Assembly: GCA_903881265.1 (NCBI GenBank)
Contig: CAIRSV010000010.1
Coordinates: forward strand, 1 to 10,629
DNA: 10,629 nucleotides
Source: an uncultured Bacteroidota bacterium
GTDB taxonomy: Bacteria; Bacteroidota; Bacteroidia; Chitinophagales; Chitinophagaceae
Reading direction: 5' to 3'
The notes beneath the pieces are model-generated. The model made no database searches, was not told the DNA's origin, and saw nothing but the letters and a program-made list of their open reading frames with translations. The translations under genes and the position numbers were made by a program. Of the stretch, positions 1-7,127 are shown one piece after another (the stretch's first letter is position 1; each line of letters begins with the position of its first letter).

Positions 1-43
1 CTGCTAGCGTAAGCTTACGGTGGTTCGAATCCATCACTGCCCA
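1..43 (+). tRNA. tRNA-Tyr (probable), 3' part only
   Basis: The window opens inside a tRNA. Visible are the 3' side of the anticodon stem, a long class-II variable arm (pairing within agcgtaagctt), a T-arm with stem GGTGG/CCATC around loop TTCGAAT, the acceptor strand ACTGCCC and discriminator A at 43. CCA is not encoded. A long variable arm limits it to Tyr, Leu or Ser. Discriminator A and its position before tRNA-Gly(TCC) and tRNA-Thr(GGT) favour Tyr, as in the well-known Tyr-Gly-Thr cluster. The anticodon lies outside the window, so the identity is inferred. Confidence 0.8.
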
Positions 44-53
44 CATATTGTTT

Positions 54-124
54 GCGGAAGTCGTATAGTGGTAATACCTCAGCCTTCCAAGCTGATGCCG
101 ACAGTTCGATTCTGTTCTTCCGCT
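54..124 (+). tRNA. tRNA-Gly (anticodon TCC)
   Basis: A complete cloverleaf can be folded. The acceptor is GCGGAAG (54-60) with CTTCCGC (117-123) and discriminator T at 124. The T-arm is GACAG/CTGTT around TTCGATT. The anticodon loop CTTCCAA (84-90) gives TCC at 86-88. No CCA is encoded. It lies 10 bp after the preceding tRNA, so the two are probably co-transcribed. Confidence 0.97.
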
Positions 125-135
125 CAGAAAATCTG

Positions 136-178
136 CCGATTGTTTTTTGTCCTGCAGACAAGTCACAATCGGTTTTTT
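136..178 (+). terminator. hairpin plus T-run between tRNA-Gly and tRNA-Thr
   Basis: A perfect 8-bp inverted repeat, ccgattgt (136-143) and acaatcgg (165-172), is followed at once by TTTTTT (173-178). It looks like a rho-independent terminator or partial attenuator. It lies inside the tRNA cluster, so either tRNA-Thr has its own promoter or read-through is partial. The 21-nt loop is rather long. Confidence 0.6.
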
Positions 179-203
179 ATTTAACCGAAGTTCTTCAATT
201 AAT

Positions 204-275
204 GCCTTTGTGGCTCAGTGGTAGAGCACCTCCTTGGTAAGGAGGAGATCGAGGGTTCAATTCCCTCCAAAGGCT
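204..275 (+). tRNA. tRNA-Thr (anticodon GGT)
   Basis: A complete cloverleaf. The acceptor is GCCTTTG (204-210) with CAAAGGC (268-274) and discriminator T at 275. The anticodon stem CCTCC/GGAGG closes loop TTGGTAA, giving GGT at 236-238. The T-arm is GAGGG/CCCTC around TTCAATT. No CCA is encoded. In many bacteria this tRNA directly precedes tuf; here a terminator and an opposing gene follow instead. Confidence 0.97.
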
Positions 276-291
276 CTCTTTACGTATGTTC

Positions 292-317
292 TCCGGTTTC
301 TTTGCCGGATTTTTTTT
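292..317 (+). terminator. rho-independent terminator after tRNA-Thr
   Basis: Short stem tccgg (292-296) with ccgga (305-309), followed by eight T (310-317). It sits 17 bp after tRNA-Thr, so it probably ends the tRNA transcript. Confidence 0.75.
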
Positions 318-502
318 GTCCGTACCGCAGCGTTAAATTAGATTTCTCATTCGTACTGTCACAGCGAATTCCTCTCAAAAATGACATCTTACATTCTTGA
401 TAGTTACTGGTGTTTGATAACGCTGTAATTTATAATGAAGTGAATTTTCCAAGAAAGGTCAGTCTGACAATTTCACTCGTGATCCTAGTACGTTTATTCA
501 TT
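318..502. other. intergenic region, no gene seen
   Basis: No convincing coding frame, RNA gene or clear terminator was found between the tRNA cluster and the end of the minus-strand ChaN-like gene. A weak gap-containing inverted repeat (agtgaa at about 439, ttcact at about 472) lies past the stop of that gene but lacks a T-run on either strand. Confidence 0.5.
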
Positions 503-1468
503 CTAATCCGCATAAGATCTTGGAACTGAAGGATCCGTTATGATGATATAATCGCCTTGGTCTTTATATTGACTCCAATCAATGTTGGGAAATGAATCGT
601 CAGTGGTTGATGAGATAATCAGCATGCTAGTTTTAGGTCGGTATTTTTTGAGTTGCGTTACGACAGCAAAACCCTCATCGCTGTGGAATCGACCATTGAT
701 TTGCAACACTTTTGACTTTCTATTTTCTTTCAGATAGTGTGCAATTGAGAAGGCCATGGTTGCATCCCAAAGTGACTGTGAGAGAATCATATTAAAACCT
801 TCCATAGAAGGCGGCATTGCAACTTTATTCGTCGATGTGTCTTTTGTATTCACTACTTCGTGCGACGTAAGAGCTGTCAGTTTATCGTAATAAGCACCTG
901 ATGCAGTATCGAAAGGCACAGGCGCAAAATTTTTGCTTGATTCATATGGCAACATCATCAGCGCTTCTTGTCCTTTTCGGCCAACTAAATTTGTATATCT
1001 TCCTGCTGCATTCGCGCATATGACATCCAATTGATTCTTTTTTGCGAATTCAACCATCGGCTTATAATCCCTGTAGTTCTTCCAAGCTCGAGCATCCCTG
1101 ATGAAATTTTTTTCACGAATAGTCCCTGTGAGATATTCATTCATGATAGGTTGCACATCGCGTTCAAACATTTCCATCGATAAGCTTACCTTATCATGGT
1201 AATTCTGATACAGTATCTCTAGCATTTTAAACTCAAGAAAATGAGTGACAGAATCATTGTGTTCTTCTCCAAAGAATAATACATCATGCGTTTCCATATC
1301 ATCAGCAATATCCTGAAGAGTAACCTCTTTATTGGCGCTTACATCAAAAATCTTGTAATTTTTTTCGGTGAGTTGTGCGTTTAATCTGATTGAAGATGTG
1401 ATAATCAAGCACAGCAGCGTAATGCTGACGAAAAATGTGGCCTTTTGTTGTTGGTGGATGTGTAACAT
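503..1468 (-). CDS. ChaN-like (haem-binding uptake / DUF399) secreted protein
   Basis: The product has 321 residues. Residues 1-32 look like a signal peptide (hydrophobic stretch FFVSITLLCLIITSS, ending LNAQ). The mature part matches the ChaN/Tiki superfamily: LFFGEEHND with Glu-Glu-His at 68-70, LSMEMFERD at 96-104, a central ANAAGRY segment, QSLWDATMA near 231-239 and QINGRFHSDEG near 256-266. These conserved acidic and His positions fit the family's proposed metal or haem site. Some ChaN proteins bind haem at the outer membrane, but many members are uncharacterised, so the substrate here is inferred only. The ATG at 1468 was chosen because it begins the signal peptide. No lipobox is obvious. 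It lies downstream of csp in the same direction, but a strong terminator separates them, so it is probably transcribed alone. Confidence 0.82.
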   Translation of the reverse strand: MLHIHQQQKATFFVSITLLCLIITSSIRLNAQLTEKNYKIFDVSANKEVTLQDIADDMETHDVLFFGEEHNDSVTHFLEFKMLEILYQNYHDKVSLSMEMFERDVQPIMNEYLTGTIREKNFIRDARAWKNYRDYKPMVEFAKKNQLDVICANAAGRYTNLVGRKGQEALMMLPYESSKNFAPVPFDTASGAYYDKLTALTSHEVVNTKDTSTNKVAMPPSMEGFNMILSQSLWDATMAFSIAHYLKENRKSKVLQINGRFHSDEGFAVVTQLKKYRPKTSMLIISSTTDDSFPNIDWSQYKDQGDYIIITDPSVPRSYAD

Positions 1469-1644
1469 ACTACGTTTTTTAGATTCAGTTGGAAATTGCT
1501 TTTATTAACTAGAAATTGCAGCTGCATATTCTGCCTACTAAATTACTACTTTACTTCTGACATTTTATCGGTTCAGTTCAAAAAGCCAATGGGAAGCGTA
1601 TTGCCTGGTGAGGACAAGTTTGTCTTAGCCGAAAAAATGAAAAC

Positions 1645-1676
1645 AAAAAAAGTGGTTTGTTTGCACAAACCACTTT
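1645..1676 (-). terminator. strong rho-independent terminator of the cold-shock gene
   Basis: A perfect 12-bp stem, aaagtggtttgt (1649-1660) with acaaaccacttt (1665-1676), closes a 4-nt loop (ttgc). Read on the minus strand, a T-run follows (A-tract at 1644-1650 on the plus strand). It lies about 30 bp after the csp stop. Confidence 0.88.
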
Positions 1677-1707
1677 AAAAAATATTTCGTTAAATTAAAT
1701 CGAAATC

Positions 1708-1902
1708 TTAGTCTGCTAATTTGACATCCACGGCATTCGTGCCTTTCTTACCTGCGGTTGTGTTGAATGTTACTTTATCTCCTTCTCTGATGGCATCGAT
1801 AACGCCGCTCATGTGAACAAACACTTCTTCTAAAGAACCGTCTGTGATAATAAAACCAAAACCTTTTGCTTCATTGTAAAACTTTACTGTTCCGCTTTGC
1901 AT
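1708..1902 (-). CDS. cold-shock protein, CspA family
   Basis: The product has 64 residues, the normal length for a single cold-shock domain. It shows both RNA-binding motifs: RNP1-like KGFGFI at 13-18 and RNP2-like VFVHMS at 27-32. The opening MQSGTVKFYNEAKGFG is typical of the family. These small cytoplasmic OB-fold proteins bind single-stranded nucleic acid and loosen RNA structure. The gene has its own strong terminator and a 112-bp gap from coaE upstream, so it is probably a single-gene transcript. On the minus strand, TAACATTG (plus-strand 1931-1938) is a one-mismatch match to the Bacteroidota -7 box TAnnTTTG, giving a leader of roughly 25-30 nt; this is a weak promoter call. The particular Csp paralogue cannot be named. 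Confidence 0.95.
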   Translation of the reverse strand: MQSGTVKFYNEAKGFGFIITDGSLEEVFVHMSGVIDAIREGDKVTFNTTAGKKGTNAVDVKLAD

Positions 1903-2014
1903 AATTTTTTTAAATTTAATAGTTGAGGTGCAATGTTACCATTATTATCCCACATTATCTAATTTAATGATTTTGACTGATGTAATATTTCCTTTTAGTC
2001 AACTTGCTTTCATA

Positions 2015-2605
2015 CTATTCCTGCCCTGCAACTCGCATCAATTGATGATGCAATTGAAGCACCTGTGGAATCAACAACTGCCTATCGTCATTGATAATTT
2101 CATATTGGCAGAGCACACGTTTATCCTCTTCTGATAATTGCTTGTTGATTCTTGCTAGCACCTCGTCTTCAGTCACACGATCACGTTTCATCACGCGCTC
2201 AATGCGTTTATTCATTGGGCAAGTAACTAACATCAACGCATCTAGTTGTTGATACGAACCTGCTTCTATCAGCAAGGCCGCCTCCTTGATTGCATATGGA
2301 CTTACTTGCTGCTGCAACCATGTATCGAATTGAATTTGAACCAATGGATGTAAAAGTTCATTGAGTTGCTTTAATTTATCGGTTGATTGAAAGACAAGGT
2401 CAGCCATTGCTTTTTTGTCGAATACACCTTGAGGATACATAATGTCTCCGAACGCTAGAATGATGGCTTCTTTCACCTGAGGCTCATCATATAATTTTCG
2501 TGCTTCGATGTCGGCGTTGAAGACCGGAATACCGAGTATTTGAAAAATAGCGCAGACGGTTGACTTGCCGCTTCCAATACCGCCTGTAATACCTATTTTG
2601 AGCAA
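2015..2605 (-). CDS. coaE: dephospho-CoA kinase
   Basis: This enzyme phosphorylates the 3'-hydroxyl of dephospho-CoA with ATP, the last step of coenzyme A synthesis, in the cytoplasm. The start is placed at TTG 2605, giving 196 residues that begin MLKIGITGGIGSGKST, the usual CoaE N-terminus, with the P-loop GGIGSGKST at residues 8-16. Further family features are NADIEARKLY (usual motif DAD..AR), LLIEAG, and a C-terminal lid stretch with KRIERVMKRDR and EVLARINKQL. An ATG at 2656 in the same frame would add 17 residues and overlap the kdsA start on the other strand. That extension is not family-like, so it was rejected. The gene diverges from kdsA with only 49 bp between starts. Confidence 0.93.
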   Translation of the reverse strand: MLKIGITGGIGSGKSTVCAIFQILGIPVFNADIEARKLYDEPQVKEAIILAFGDIMYPQGVFDKKAMADLVFQSTDKLKQLNELLHPLVQIQFDTWLQQQVSPYAIKEAALLIEAGSYQQLDALMLVTCPMNKRIERVMKRDRVTEDEVLARINKQLSEEDKRVLCQYEIINDDRQLLIPQVLQLHHQLMRVAGQE

Positions 2606-2654
2606 AGTGATTGTTTTAATCAGGTGAAAATACAAATATGTCTTAAATTGCGGC

Positions 2655-3470
2655 ATGGAATTTTTAAAAGATTTGTTTGGTTATAAGTATTCATCCACGA
2701 ACTTCTTTCTATTGGCGGGCCCATGTGTCGTGGAAAATCGAGATGTGCTGTTCGAAACGGCAGAAACATTAGTGGCTGTTTGTGATGAACTGAAAATTCC
2801 GCTAGTCTTTAAATCATCATATACAAAAGCGAATCGAAGCAGTGTTAATTCCTTTACAGGTATCGGTAACGACGAGGCATTACGTTTGTTATCAGACGTA
2901 AAAAAAACATTCAATATTCCCATCGTGACTGATATTCATACCGAAGAGGACGCCTTACTTGCTGCAGAATTTGTTGATGTATTGCAGATACCCGCCTTCC
3001 TTTGCCGACAGACGTCATTATTGGTTGCGGCTGCGAAGACTGGGAAAGTGGTGAATATCAAGAAAGGTCAATTTCTTTCGCCAGAAGCTATGCAATTTGC
3101 TATGCAAAAAGTAATTGCACAAGGCAATGAAAAGGTCATGTTAACTGAACGTGGAACGACATTCGGTTATCAAGATTTGATTGTTGATTTTAGAGGAATT
3201 CCGATTATGAAGCAGTTTGGCAAACCTGTCGTGATGGATTGCACCCATGCGTTGCAACAACCGAATCAGTCAAGCGGTATCACAGGAGGCAAACCTGAAT
3301 TAATAGAAACGATTGCGAAATGTGCAATCGCAGCCGGCGCCGACGGACTGTTTATTGAAACGCACCCCGATCCTTCAAAGGCGTTAAGTGATGGCGCGAA
3401 TATGTTGCCTTTAAAAGACATCAAGGCATTGCTACAAAAATTAATCAGAGTAAGACAAGCCGTTATTTAA
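2655..3470 (+). CDS. kdsA: 3-deoxy-8-phosphooctulonate synthase (Kdo-8-P synthase), metal-dependent type
   Basis: It condenses phosphoenolpyruvate with arabinose 5-phosphate to give Kdo-8-phosphate, the precursor of the Kdo sugar in the LPS core. The 271 residues fold as a TIM barrel. Conserved stretches include FFLLAGPCVVE (17-27), KANRSS (58-63), GIGNDEAL, DVLQIPAFLCRQT, NIKKGQFLSP, ERGTTFGYQDLIVDFR and IETHPDP. Cys24, His198, Glu235 and Asp246 correspond to the four metal ligands of the metal-dependent class, with the same spacing as Aquifex C11/H185/E222/D233. The metal-independent E. coli type has Asn at the Cys position. The SprT-like gene follows after 8 bp, so the two are probably co-transcribed. 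The promoter should lie in the short gap shared with coaE. Confidence 0.97.
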   Translation: MEFLKDLFGYKYSSTNFFLLAGPCVVENRDVLFETAETLVAVCDELKIPLVFKSSYTKANRSSVNSFTGIGNDEALRLLSDVKKTFNIPIVTDIHTEEDALLAAEFVDVLQIPAFLCRQTSLLVAAAKTGKVVNIKKGQFLSPEAMQFAMQKVIAQGNEKVMLTERGTTFGYQDLIVDFRGIPIMKQFGKPVVMDCTHALQQPNQSSGITGGKPELIETIAKCAIAAGADGLFIETHPDPSKALSDGANMLPLKDIKALLQKLIRVRQAVI

Positions 3471-3478
3471 AGAGTATT

Positions 3479-4096
3479 ATGGGATTAAAGACGCACGAGT
3501 TAGATGCCTTGAAAGAGTATCTTCCTGATAATACATTGGAAGATGTCATCTATTTTATGCAATCGTACAAGATTCATCTTATACTTCGCAAGGACAGGAA
3601 AAGTATATTGGGCGATTATAGGCCACCGCATCAGGGAAAGCCGCACACGATTTCGTTGAATATTTCATTGAATAAATATCATTTTCTAATCACCTTTATT
3701 CACGAAGTGGCCCATTTGATCAATTTCTTGAATCATAAACGCAGTGTGATGCCGCATGGAAATGAATGGAAGGAGGTGTACGCGATGTTATTGAAGCGCT
3801 TTATGGATAAAGATATTTTTCCGGAAGACATTCATCATGCGATTAAAACATCCATAAAAAGCCTGTCTGCAAGCACTTGTAGCGATCCGGCTTTATTTAG
3901 AGTGTTGCAGAAATATGATCTTCATAAGCAGCATCTTTCCTTGGTAGAATCTATCGGGATTGGTAATTCGTTTCGAACAAGTGATGACAGAATTTTCAAC
4001 ATAATCAGCAAGAGAAGGACTCGCTATGAATGTATTGAAATTTCAAGCGGGAAAAAATATTTGTTTCCGGGTATTTACGAAGTTCTTCAGGAATAG
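3479..4096 (+). CDS. SprT-like zinc metalloprotease domain protein
   Basis: The product has 205 residues with no signal peptide or membrane segment, so it is probably cytoplasmic. A zincin motif HEVAH is at 75-79 (His75 and His79 as ligands, Glu76 catalytic). A third likely ligand, His93, is in MPHGNEWKEV, which matches the H-G-xxW arrangement of SprT/Spartan-like domains. The first 70 residues form the usual N-terminal helix and strand region of the domain. The C-terminal half (RRTRYECIEISSGKKYLF) resembles the tail of Bacteroidota SprT-like proteins but lacks a full Cys4 zinc ribbon. Eukaryotic relatives digest DNA-protein crosslinks; the bacterial role is not established. It starts 8 bp after kdsA. 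The GTG/ATG choice is not in doubt, because ATG 3479 is the first start after the kdsA stop. Confidence 0.82.
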   Translation: MGLKTHELDALKEYLPDNTLEDVIYFMQSYKIHLILRKDRKSILGDYRPPHQGKPHTISLNISLNKYHFLITFIHEVAHLINFLNHKRSVMPHGNEWKEVYAMLLKRFMDKDIFPEDIHHAIKTSIKSLSASTCSDPALFRVLQKYDLHKQHLSLVESIGIGNSFRTSDDRIFNIISKRRTRYECIEISSGKKYLFPGIYEVLQE

Positions 4097-4118
4097 TATG
4101 AATTGTAACCAAATTTTA

Positions 4119-4126
4119 TATATTTG
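4119..4126 (+). promoter_or_regulatory. -7 box (TAnnTTTG) ahead of the first beta-barrel gene
   Basis: TATATTTG matches the Bacteroidota sigma-factor -7 consensus TAnnTTTG exactly. It lies 16 bp upstream of the ATG at 4143, which allows a very short leader. No good -33 TTTG is seen at the ideal spacing, so the call is moderate. It would let the two outer-membrane genes be transcribed independently of kdsA. Confidence 0.45.
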
Positions 4127-4142
4127 TAAGCAAGAAATAAAA

Positions 4143-5039
4143 ATGTCAATGAAAAAGCAATTACTCAGTTTAGTCTTGGTGCTGATCAGCTTTCTAGCCA
4201 ATGCACAATACGATTATACACCTACAGGGCGTAATGATGTGCCCGTATTAGGGATGCAATGGGGATTGGTCGGTGGTGGTTTCACTTCGATGATGAATAA
4301 TAGGGATGATTTGAGCGCAGATCAGCGTTTGGATCCACAAATGATGAATTTCACCTATGCGGCAGGGCTCGAAGGCATCTATTGGTTTCAAAAGACGATT
4401 GGTTTTGGTGGACAAATGTTATACTGGAAAGGTGGCGCAGCTTATACAGGGAAAGATTCTATTAATCAATTGACGATGACCGCTAAATCGGATATGACGT
4501 ATCTTAAAGTGCCGTTGCTGTTTCATTTCAAATCGTATAATCGTTATTATCCAGATAGACGAACACGATTCTCAGCTATGTTTGGCCCCTACATCGCTGT
4601 CTTAAGTTCATACAAGGATGAGGCTACGTTTAAAAATTCAAATGGTGAAATCGTTGATGATATTACTATTTCAGGATTTTCAGTCAAACAAAAAACAATT
4701 GGAGAAGCAACATTAAATGCAGGCATTTATAATCCAATTGATATCGGATTTGTTGCAGGTTTTGGTGCTGAAATCAGACTCTGGAGACGAACTGTGTTGG
4801 CGCTTCAAATGCGCGCTGATATTGGAATTTCAGATGTTGAACGAACAAAGAAATTAAAGATTACCTATGATTCTGATAAGACCAAAGAATTGAATTACTC
4901 TCAATGGCAAGGAAAGTATTCAAAGTACATAGTGCCTAACGCAACAGATATTATTAACGGGTATGTACCAAACAGACCGCCGACTAAGAATTTTTCAGCA
5001 GGAGTATTTTTATCTATCCGAAAATATTTATCCTACTAA
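4143..5039 (+). CDS. outer-membrane beta-barrel protein (porin-family-like)
   Basis: The product has 298 residues from ATG 4143; an ATG two codons later is also possible. The N-terminus MSMKKQLLSLVLVLISFL followed by ANAQ is a clean signal peptide. The frame is open further upstream, but that stretch overlaps the SprT-like gene and would place the signal peptide inside the protein, so it was rejected. The mature part has alternating hydrophobic and polar strands rich in Gly and aromatic residues (MQWGLVGGGF, AAGLEGIYWFQ, TYLKVPLLFHFKS, IGFVAGFGAEIRL). This is typical of the Bacteroidota outer-membrane beta-barrel family (PorT / OMP_b-brl type). The C-terminus ends in a barrel-like strand, FSAGVFLSIRKYLSY. 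The cargo, if any, is unknown. The next gene starts 17 bp later and encodes a second barrel, suggesting one transcript. Confidence 0.78.
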   Translation: MSMKKQLLSLVLVLISFLANAQYDYTPTGRNDVPVLGMQWGLVGGGFTSMMNNRDDLSADQRLDPQMMNFTYAAGLEGIYWFQKTIGFGGQMLYWKGGAAYTGKDSINQLTMTAKSDMTYLKVPLLFHFKSYNRYYPDRRTRFSAMFGPYIAVLSSYKDEATFKNSNGEIVDDITISGFSVKQKTIGEATLNAGIYNPIDIGFVAGFGAEIRLWRRTVLALQMRADIGISDVERTKKLKITYDSDKTKELNYSQWQGKYSKYIVPNATDIINGYVPNRPPTKNFSAGVFLSIRKYLSY

Positions 5040-5056
5040 ACAGAACAGACTAAAAA

Positions 5057-5926
5057 ATGAAAAAAGCACTCGTAATTATATTTTTATCGGTAATTTGTTT
5101 TCAATTATCGGCTCAGAACGAAGGAAGAATAGGAATATTTCAAGGCGTCAGTAAGACTAGTTTATTCAATGCTGATGATGCAGCATTTGGCGATTATCTA
5201 CCTACTATTAAACCCACAATAGGTGTAGAGGCGGGCTATCATTTTACGTTATTCCATGCACTTCCAATGGGGTTCAGCGTCCAATTTTCTCGTAATGGTG
5301 CAGGCCAAAATTACCGCGGGTATTATGTCGACAGCACTAGCTATTACGCGTATACACGCCTGACATATCTTAGGTCGGGTATTGCCTTGCATATGGGCAC
5401 AAATCCTCGTCGCCAAGTATCACTTGCTATCTCTTATGGCGCTAATATCGGCTTTCTTGCCAATTATCAAGAGCGCTATGAAATCATTCGCTATAACAAT
5501 GATCGCTATATCTTAGATATTAAAAACAATGATGTTTCTGTGTATGACACATCTGAAATAAAAGGCACCTTGACCTCAGCCTTATATAACAAAACAGATT
5601 TGAATGTGTTTGGTTCACTCGGCCTGAATTTTCTACTTTCGAAAAATTGGGTCTTCGGTTTTTATGGTCGACTTGATTATGGATTAAGTCCTGTTGATAA
5701 TACACAGAAGATTAATGTAAATTACGATACACAACCATCGACATCAGCCAATTTTAAACTTTTCAATTCGAAGGTGAAATATCACGGTCCAACCAATGAC
5801 TTAGTGACCCACGGTGCGACCAATAATATTGGCTATGGCGTGTATCTTACGCTCAAATACAGGATTTATAACAAGGAAAAAATTGAGTTCTATTATAAAG
5901 AGAACAGGAAATATAATCACCAATAA
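5057..5926 (+). CDS. outer-membrane beta-barrel protein, second of a pair
   Basis: The product has 289 residues. Residues 1-20 (MKKALVIIFLSVICFQLSAQ) form a signal peptide. The rest shows repeated amphipathic strands typical of an outer-membrane barrel: IGVEAGYHFTLF, MGFSVQFSRNGAG, YLRSGIALHMG, VSLAISYGANIGFLA, LNVFGSLGLNFLLS, WVFGFYGRLDYGLSP, IGYGVYLTLKYRIY. It has the same architecture and size as its upstream neighbour, though little close identity is visible by eye, so it may be an old duplication or a co-selected partner. The last 15 residues are charged and may extend into the periplasm. Substrate or function is not recognisable. Transcription probably ends at the hairpin just downstream. 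Confidence 0.75.
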   Translation: MKKALVIIFLSVICFQLSAQNEGRIGIFQGVSKTSLFNADDAAFGDYLPTIKPTIGVEAGYHFTLFHALPMGFSVQFSRNGAGQNYRGYYVDSTSYYAYTRLTYLRSGIALHMGTNPRRQVSLAISYGANIGFLANYQERYEIIRYNNDRYILDIKNNDVSVYDTSEIKGTLTSALYNKTDLNVFGSLGLNFLLSKNWVFGFYGRLDYGLSPVDNTQKINVNYDTQPSTSANFKLFNSKVKYHGPTNDLVTHGATNNIGYGVYLTLKYRIYNKEKIEFYYKENRKYNHQ

Positions 5927-5931
5927 AAATG

Positions 5932-5953
5932 TAAACGGGTTTAGGCCCGTTTA
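5932..5953. terminator. hairpin between convergent genes, overlapping a stop codon
   Basis: An 8-bp perfect stem, taaacggg (5932-5939) with cccgttta (5946-5953), has a 6-nt loop. It lies between the end of the second barrel gene and the sugar-kinase gene, and its right arm contains the kinase stop codon (5951-5953). T-rich sequence flanks it on both strands, though neither side has a long uninterrupted T-run. Probable bidirectional terminator. Confidence 0.6.
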
Positions 5954-6802
5954 TTTATGTAGGTGATAATCGATTAATCCCTTCATTGGTTTTTGTGTGA
6001 TTGACCCGCAGGTAATTTCATATTGTTCACAATGCAGTTTAATCATATCGCGCAGGTAATACGCAACCGATCCTGAGAAATGAACAGGGGTTTTCCAAAC
6101 TTGAGGATATTGTAATAAATGATTGATAAAGAAATCATTGATACAGTCTTCTGCAATATTTTCAATCATATAATGTCCGCGATGCGCGAAAATGAATGCG
6201 GCAAATTGAGCGATATAACGATTCGCAAATGGTTTGCTATAAATATGCTCAAGCATCGTTTCTGTTGTCGTATCGAATTGCGCTGCAAACGCATCTTGTA
6301 ATTCCTTGTCAAAAATGCCGTGAAGATGATACTGTAATACTTTTTTGCCTAGTTGAGTTCCACCGCCCTCATCACCTAATATGTAACCTAGCGCCTTGGT
6401 TTTATAGGTAATTGATTTGCCATTGTAATAACATGAATTACTGCCTGTGCCCAGAATACAGGCTATTCCTTTTTCATGTTGACAAGAAGCTCGCGCAGCG
6501 GCAATCATATCACTATAAGTATATACTTTTTTAATTTTAAAATAGGCCTTTAGGCTTTTTTCAATGACCTTCTTTTTGTCTTCACTATTGATACCGGCGC
6601 CATAAAAATGAATTTCATCCAATGGTGTTTTAAGAATGCTAGCTTTAATCTCTTGTTGAAAGATAGACACGATTTCGCTTTCTTGCAGGAAAAAAGGATT
6701 GATGCCTTGCGTTTGAAACGTTTTTTTCTTACCGTTTGAAAGGATGCACCAATCTGTTTTAGTTGATCCGCTTTCTGCAATCAATATTGTTTTTGTATTC
6801 AT
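5951..6802 (-). CDS. BadF/BadG/BcrA/BcrD-family kinase, N-acetylglucosamine-kinase-like
   Basis: The product has 283 residues with the ASKHA fold signature: phosphate-1 motif AESGSTKTDW (9-18), likely catalytic Asp in YSDMIAAARA (Asp98), phosphate-2 motif GTGSNS (118-123), LGDEGGGTQLG (142-152) and a late adenosine-type motif FSGSVAYYL. This combination is typical of BadF/BadG-family amino-sugar kinases annotated as N-acetylglucosamine kinases. They phosphorylate GlcNAc or related sugars for re-use in cell-wall and LPS metabolism. Exact specificity (GlcNAc, MurNAc, glucosamine) cannot be read from the sequence. The start at 6802 is natural because MNTKTILIAESG begins the first strand. It stands alone, convergent with the barrel genes, and no matching transporter or deacetylase gene is seen. 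Confidence 0.82.
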   Translation of the reverse strand: MNTKTILIAESGSTKTDWCILSNGKKKTFQTQGINPFFLQESEIVSIFQQEIKASILKTPLDEIHFYGAGINSEDKKKVIEKSLKAYFKIKKVYTYSDMIAAARASCQHEKGIACILGTGSNSCYYNGKSITYKTKALGYILGDEGGGTQLGKKVLQYHLHGIFDKELQDAFAAQFDTTTETMLEHIYSKPFANRYIAQFAAFIFAHRGHYMIENIAEDCINDFFINHLLQYPQVWKTPVHFSGSVAYYLRDMIKLHCEQYEITCGSITQKPMKGLIDYHLHK

Positions 6803-7127
6803 GGGATAAAGATAGGGACTTAGCTCCGAATACGAATGCTAGGTTTAGTCCTTTCTAGTTTTCATTCAACTAGTTGAGCAATGAATAGGAGAGTGTATGT
6901 CTGTTTTGAATCCCACTAAGGTGTAGAACGAGTCACTCAATTCATCTGCTCTTCTATTGTAAAATCGACTGAACGTGTACCTTCTTTATGTGAATTAATG
7001 CGTCATGAAGAAGACAGATGTCCTTCATTTCACTGCGTTTTGAATTACGCCTTGTTATTGATATCAGCTTGTTAGTCTTATGATTGAAAAATACATAATA
7101 AATCTTTTTTTTACTGCTCGCATCGTG
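6803..7127. other. gene-free region before tRNA-Arg
   Basis: About 325 bp with frequent stops in all frames and no recognisable gene. It contains a 10-bp perfect palindrome caactagttg (6867-6876) flanked by ttcatt and aatgaa, which could be a small hairpin or a binding site. Nothing else is supported. Confidence 0.5.

Noticed and set aside
52..400. Two short plus-strand reading frames across the tRNA cluster.
   Set aside because: They run through tRNA-Gly and tRNA-Thr and their terminators; the translations show no protein-like pattern.
437..476. Inverted repeat as terminator of the ChaN-like gene.
   Set aside because: Short arms, long loop and no T-run on the minus strand.
1496..1678. A 60-codon plus-strand reading frame.
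   Set aside because: It covers the terminator of the cold-shock gene and has no recognisable domain or promoter.
4026..4142. N-terminal extension of the first beta-barrel gene.
   Set aside because: It overlaps the SprT-like gene and would bury the signal peptide; ATG 4143 is more plausible.
6867..6876. Palindrome caactagttg as an operator.
   Set aside because: It is an isolated 10-bp palindrome with no adjacent promoter or regulator; chance occurrence is plausible.
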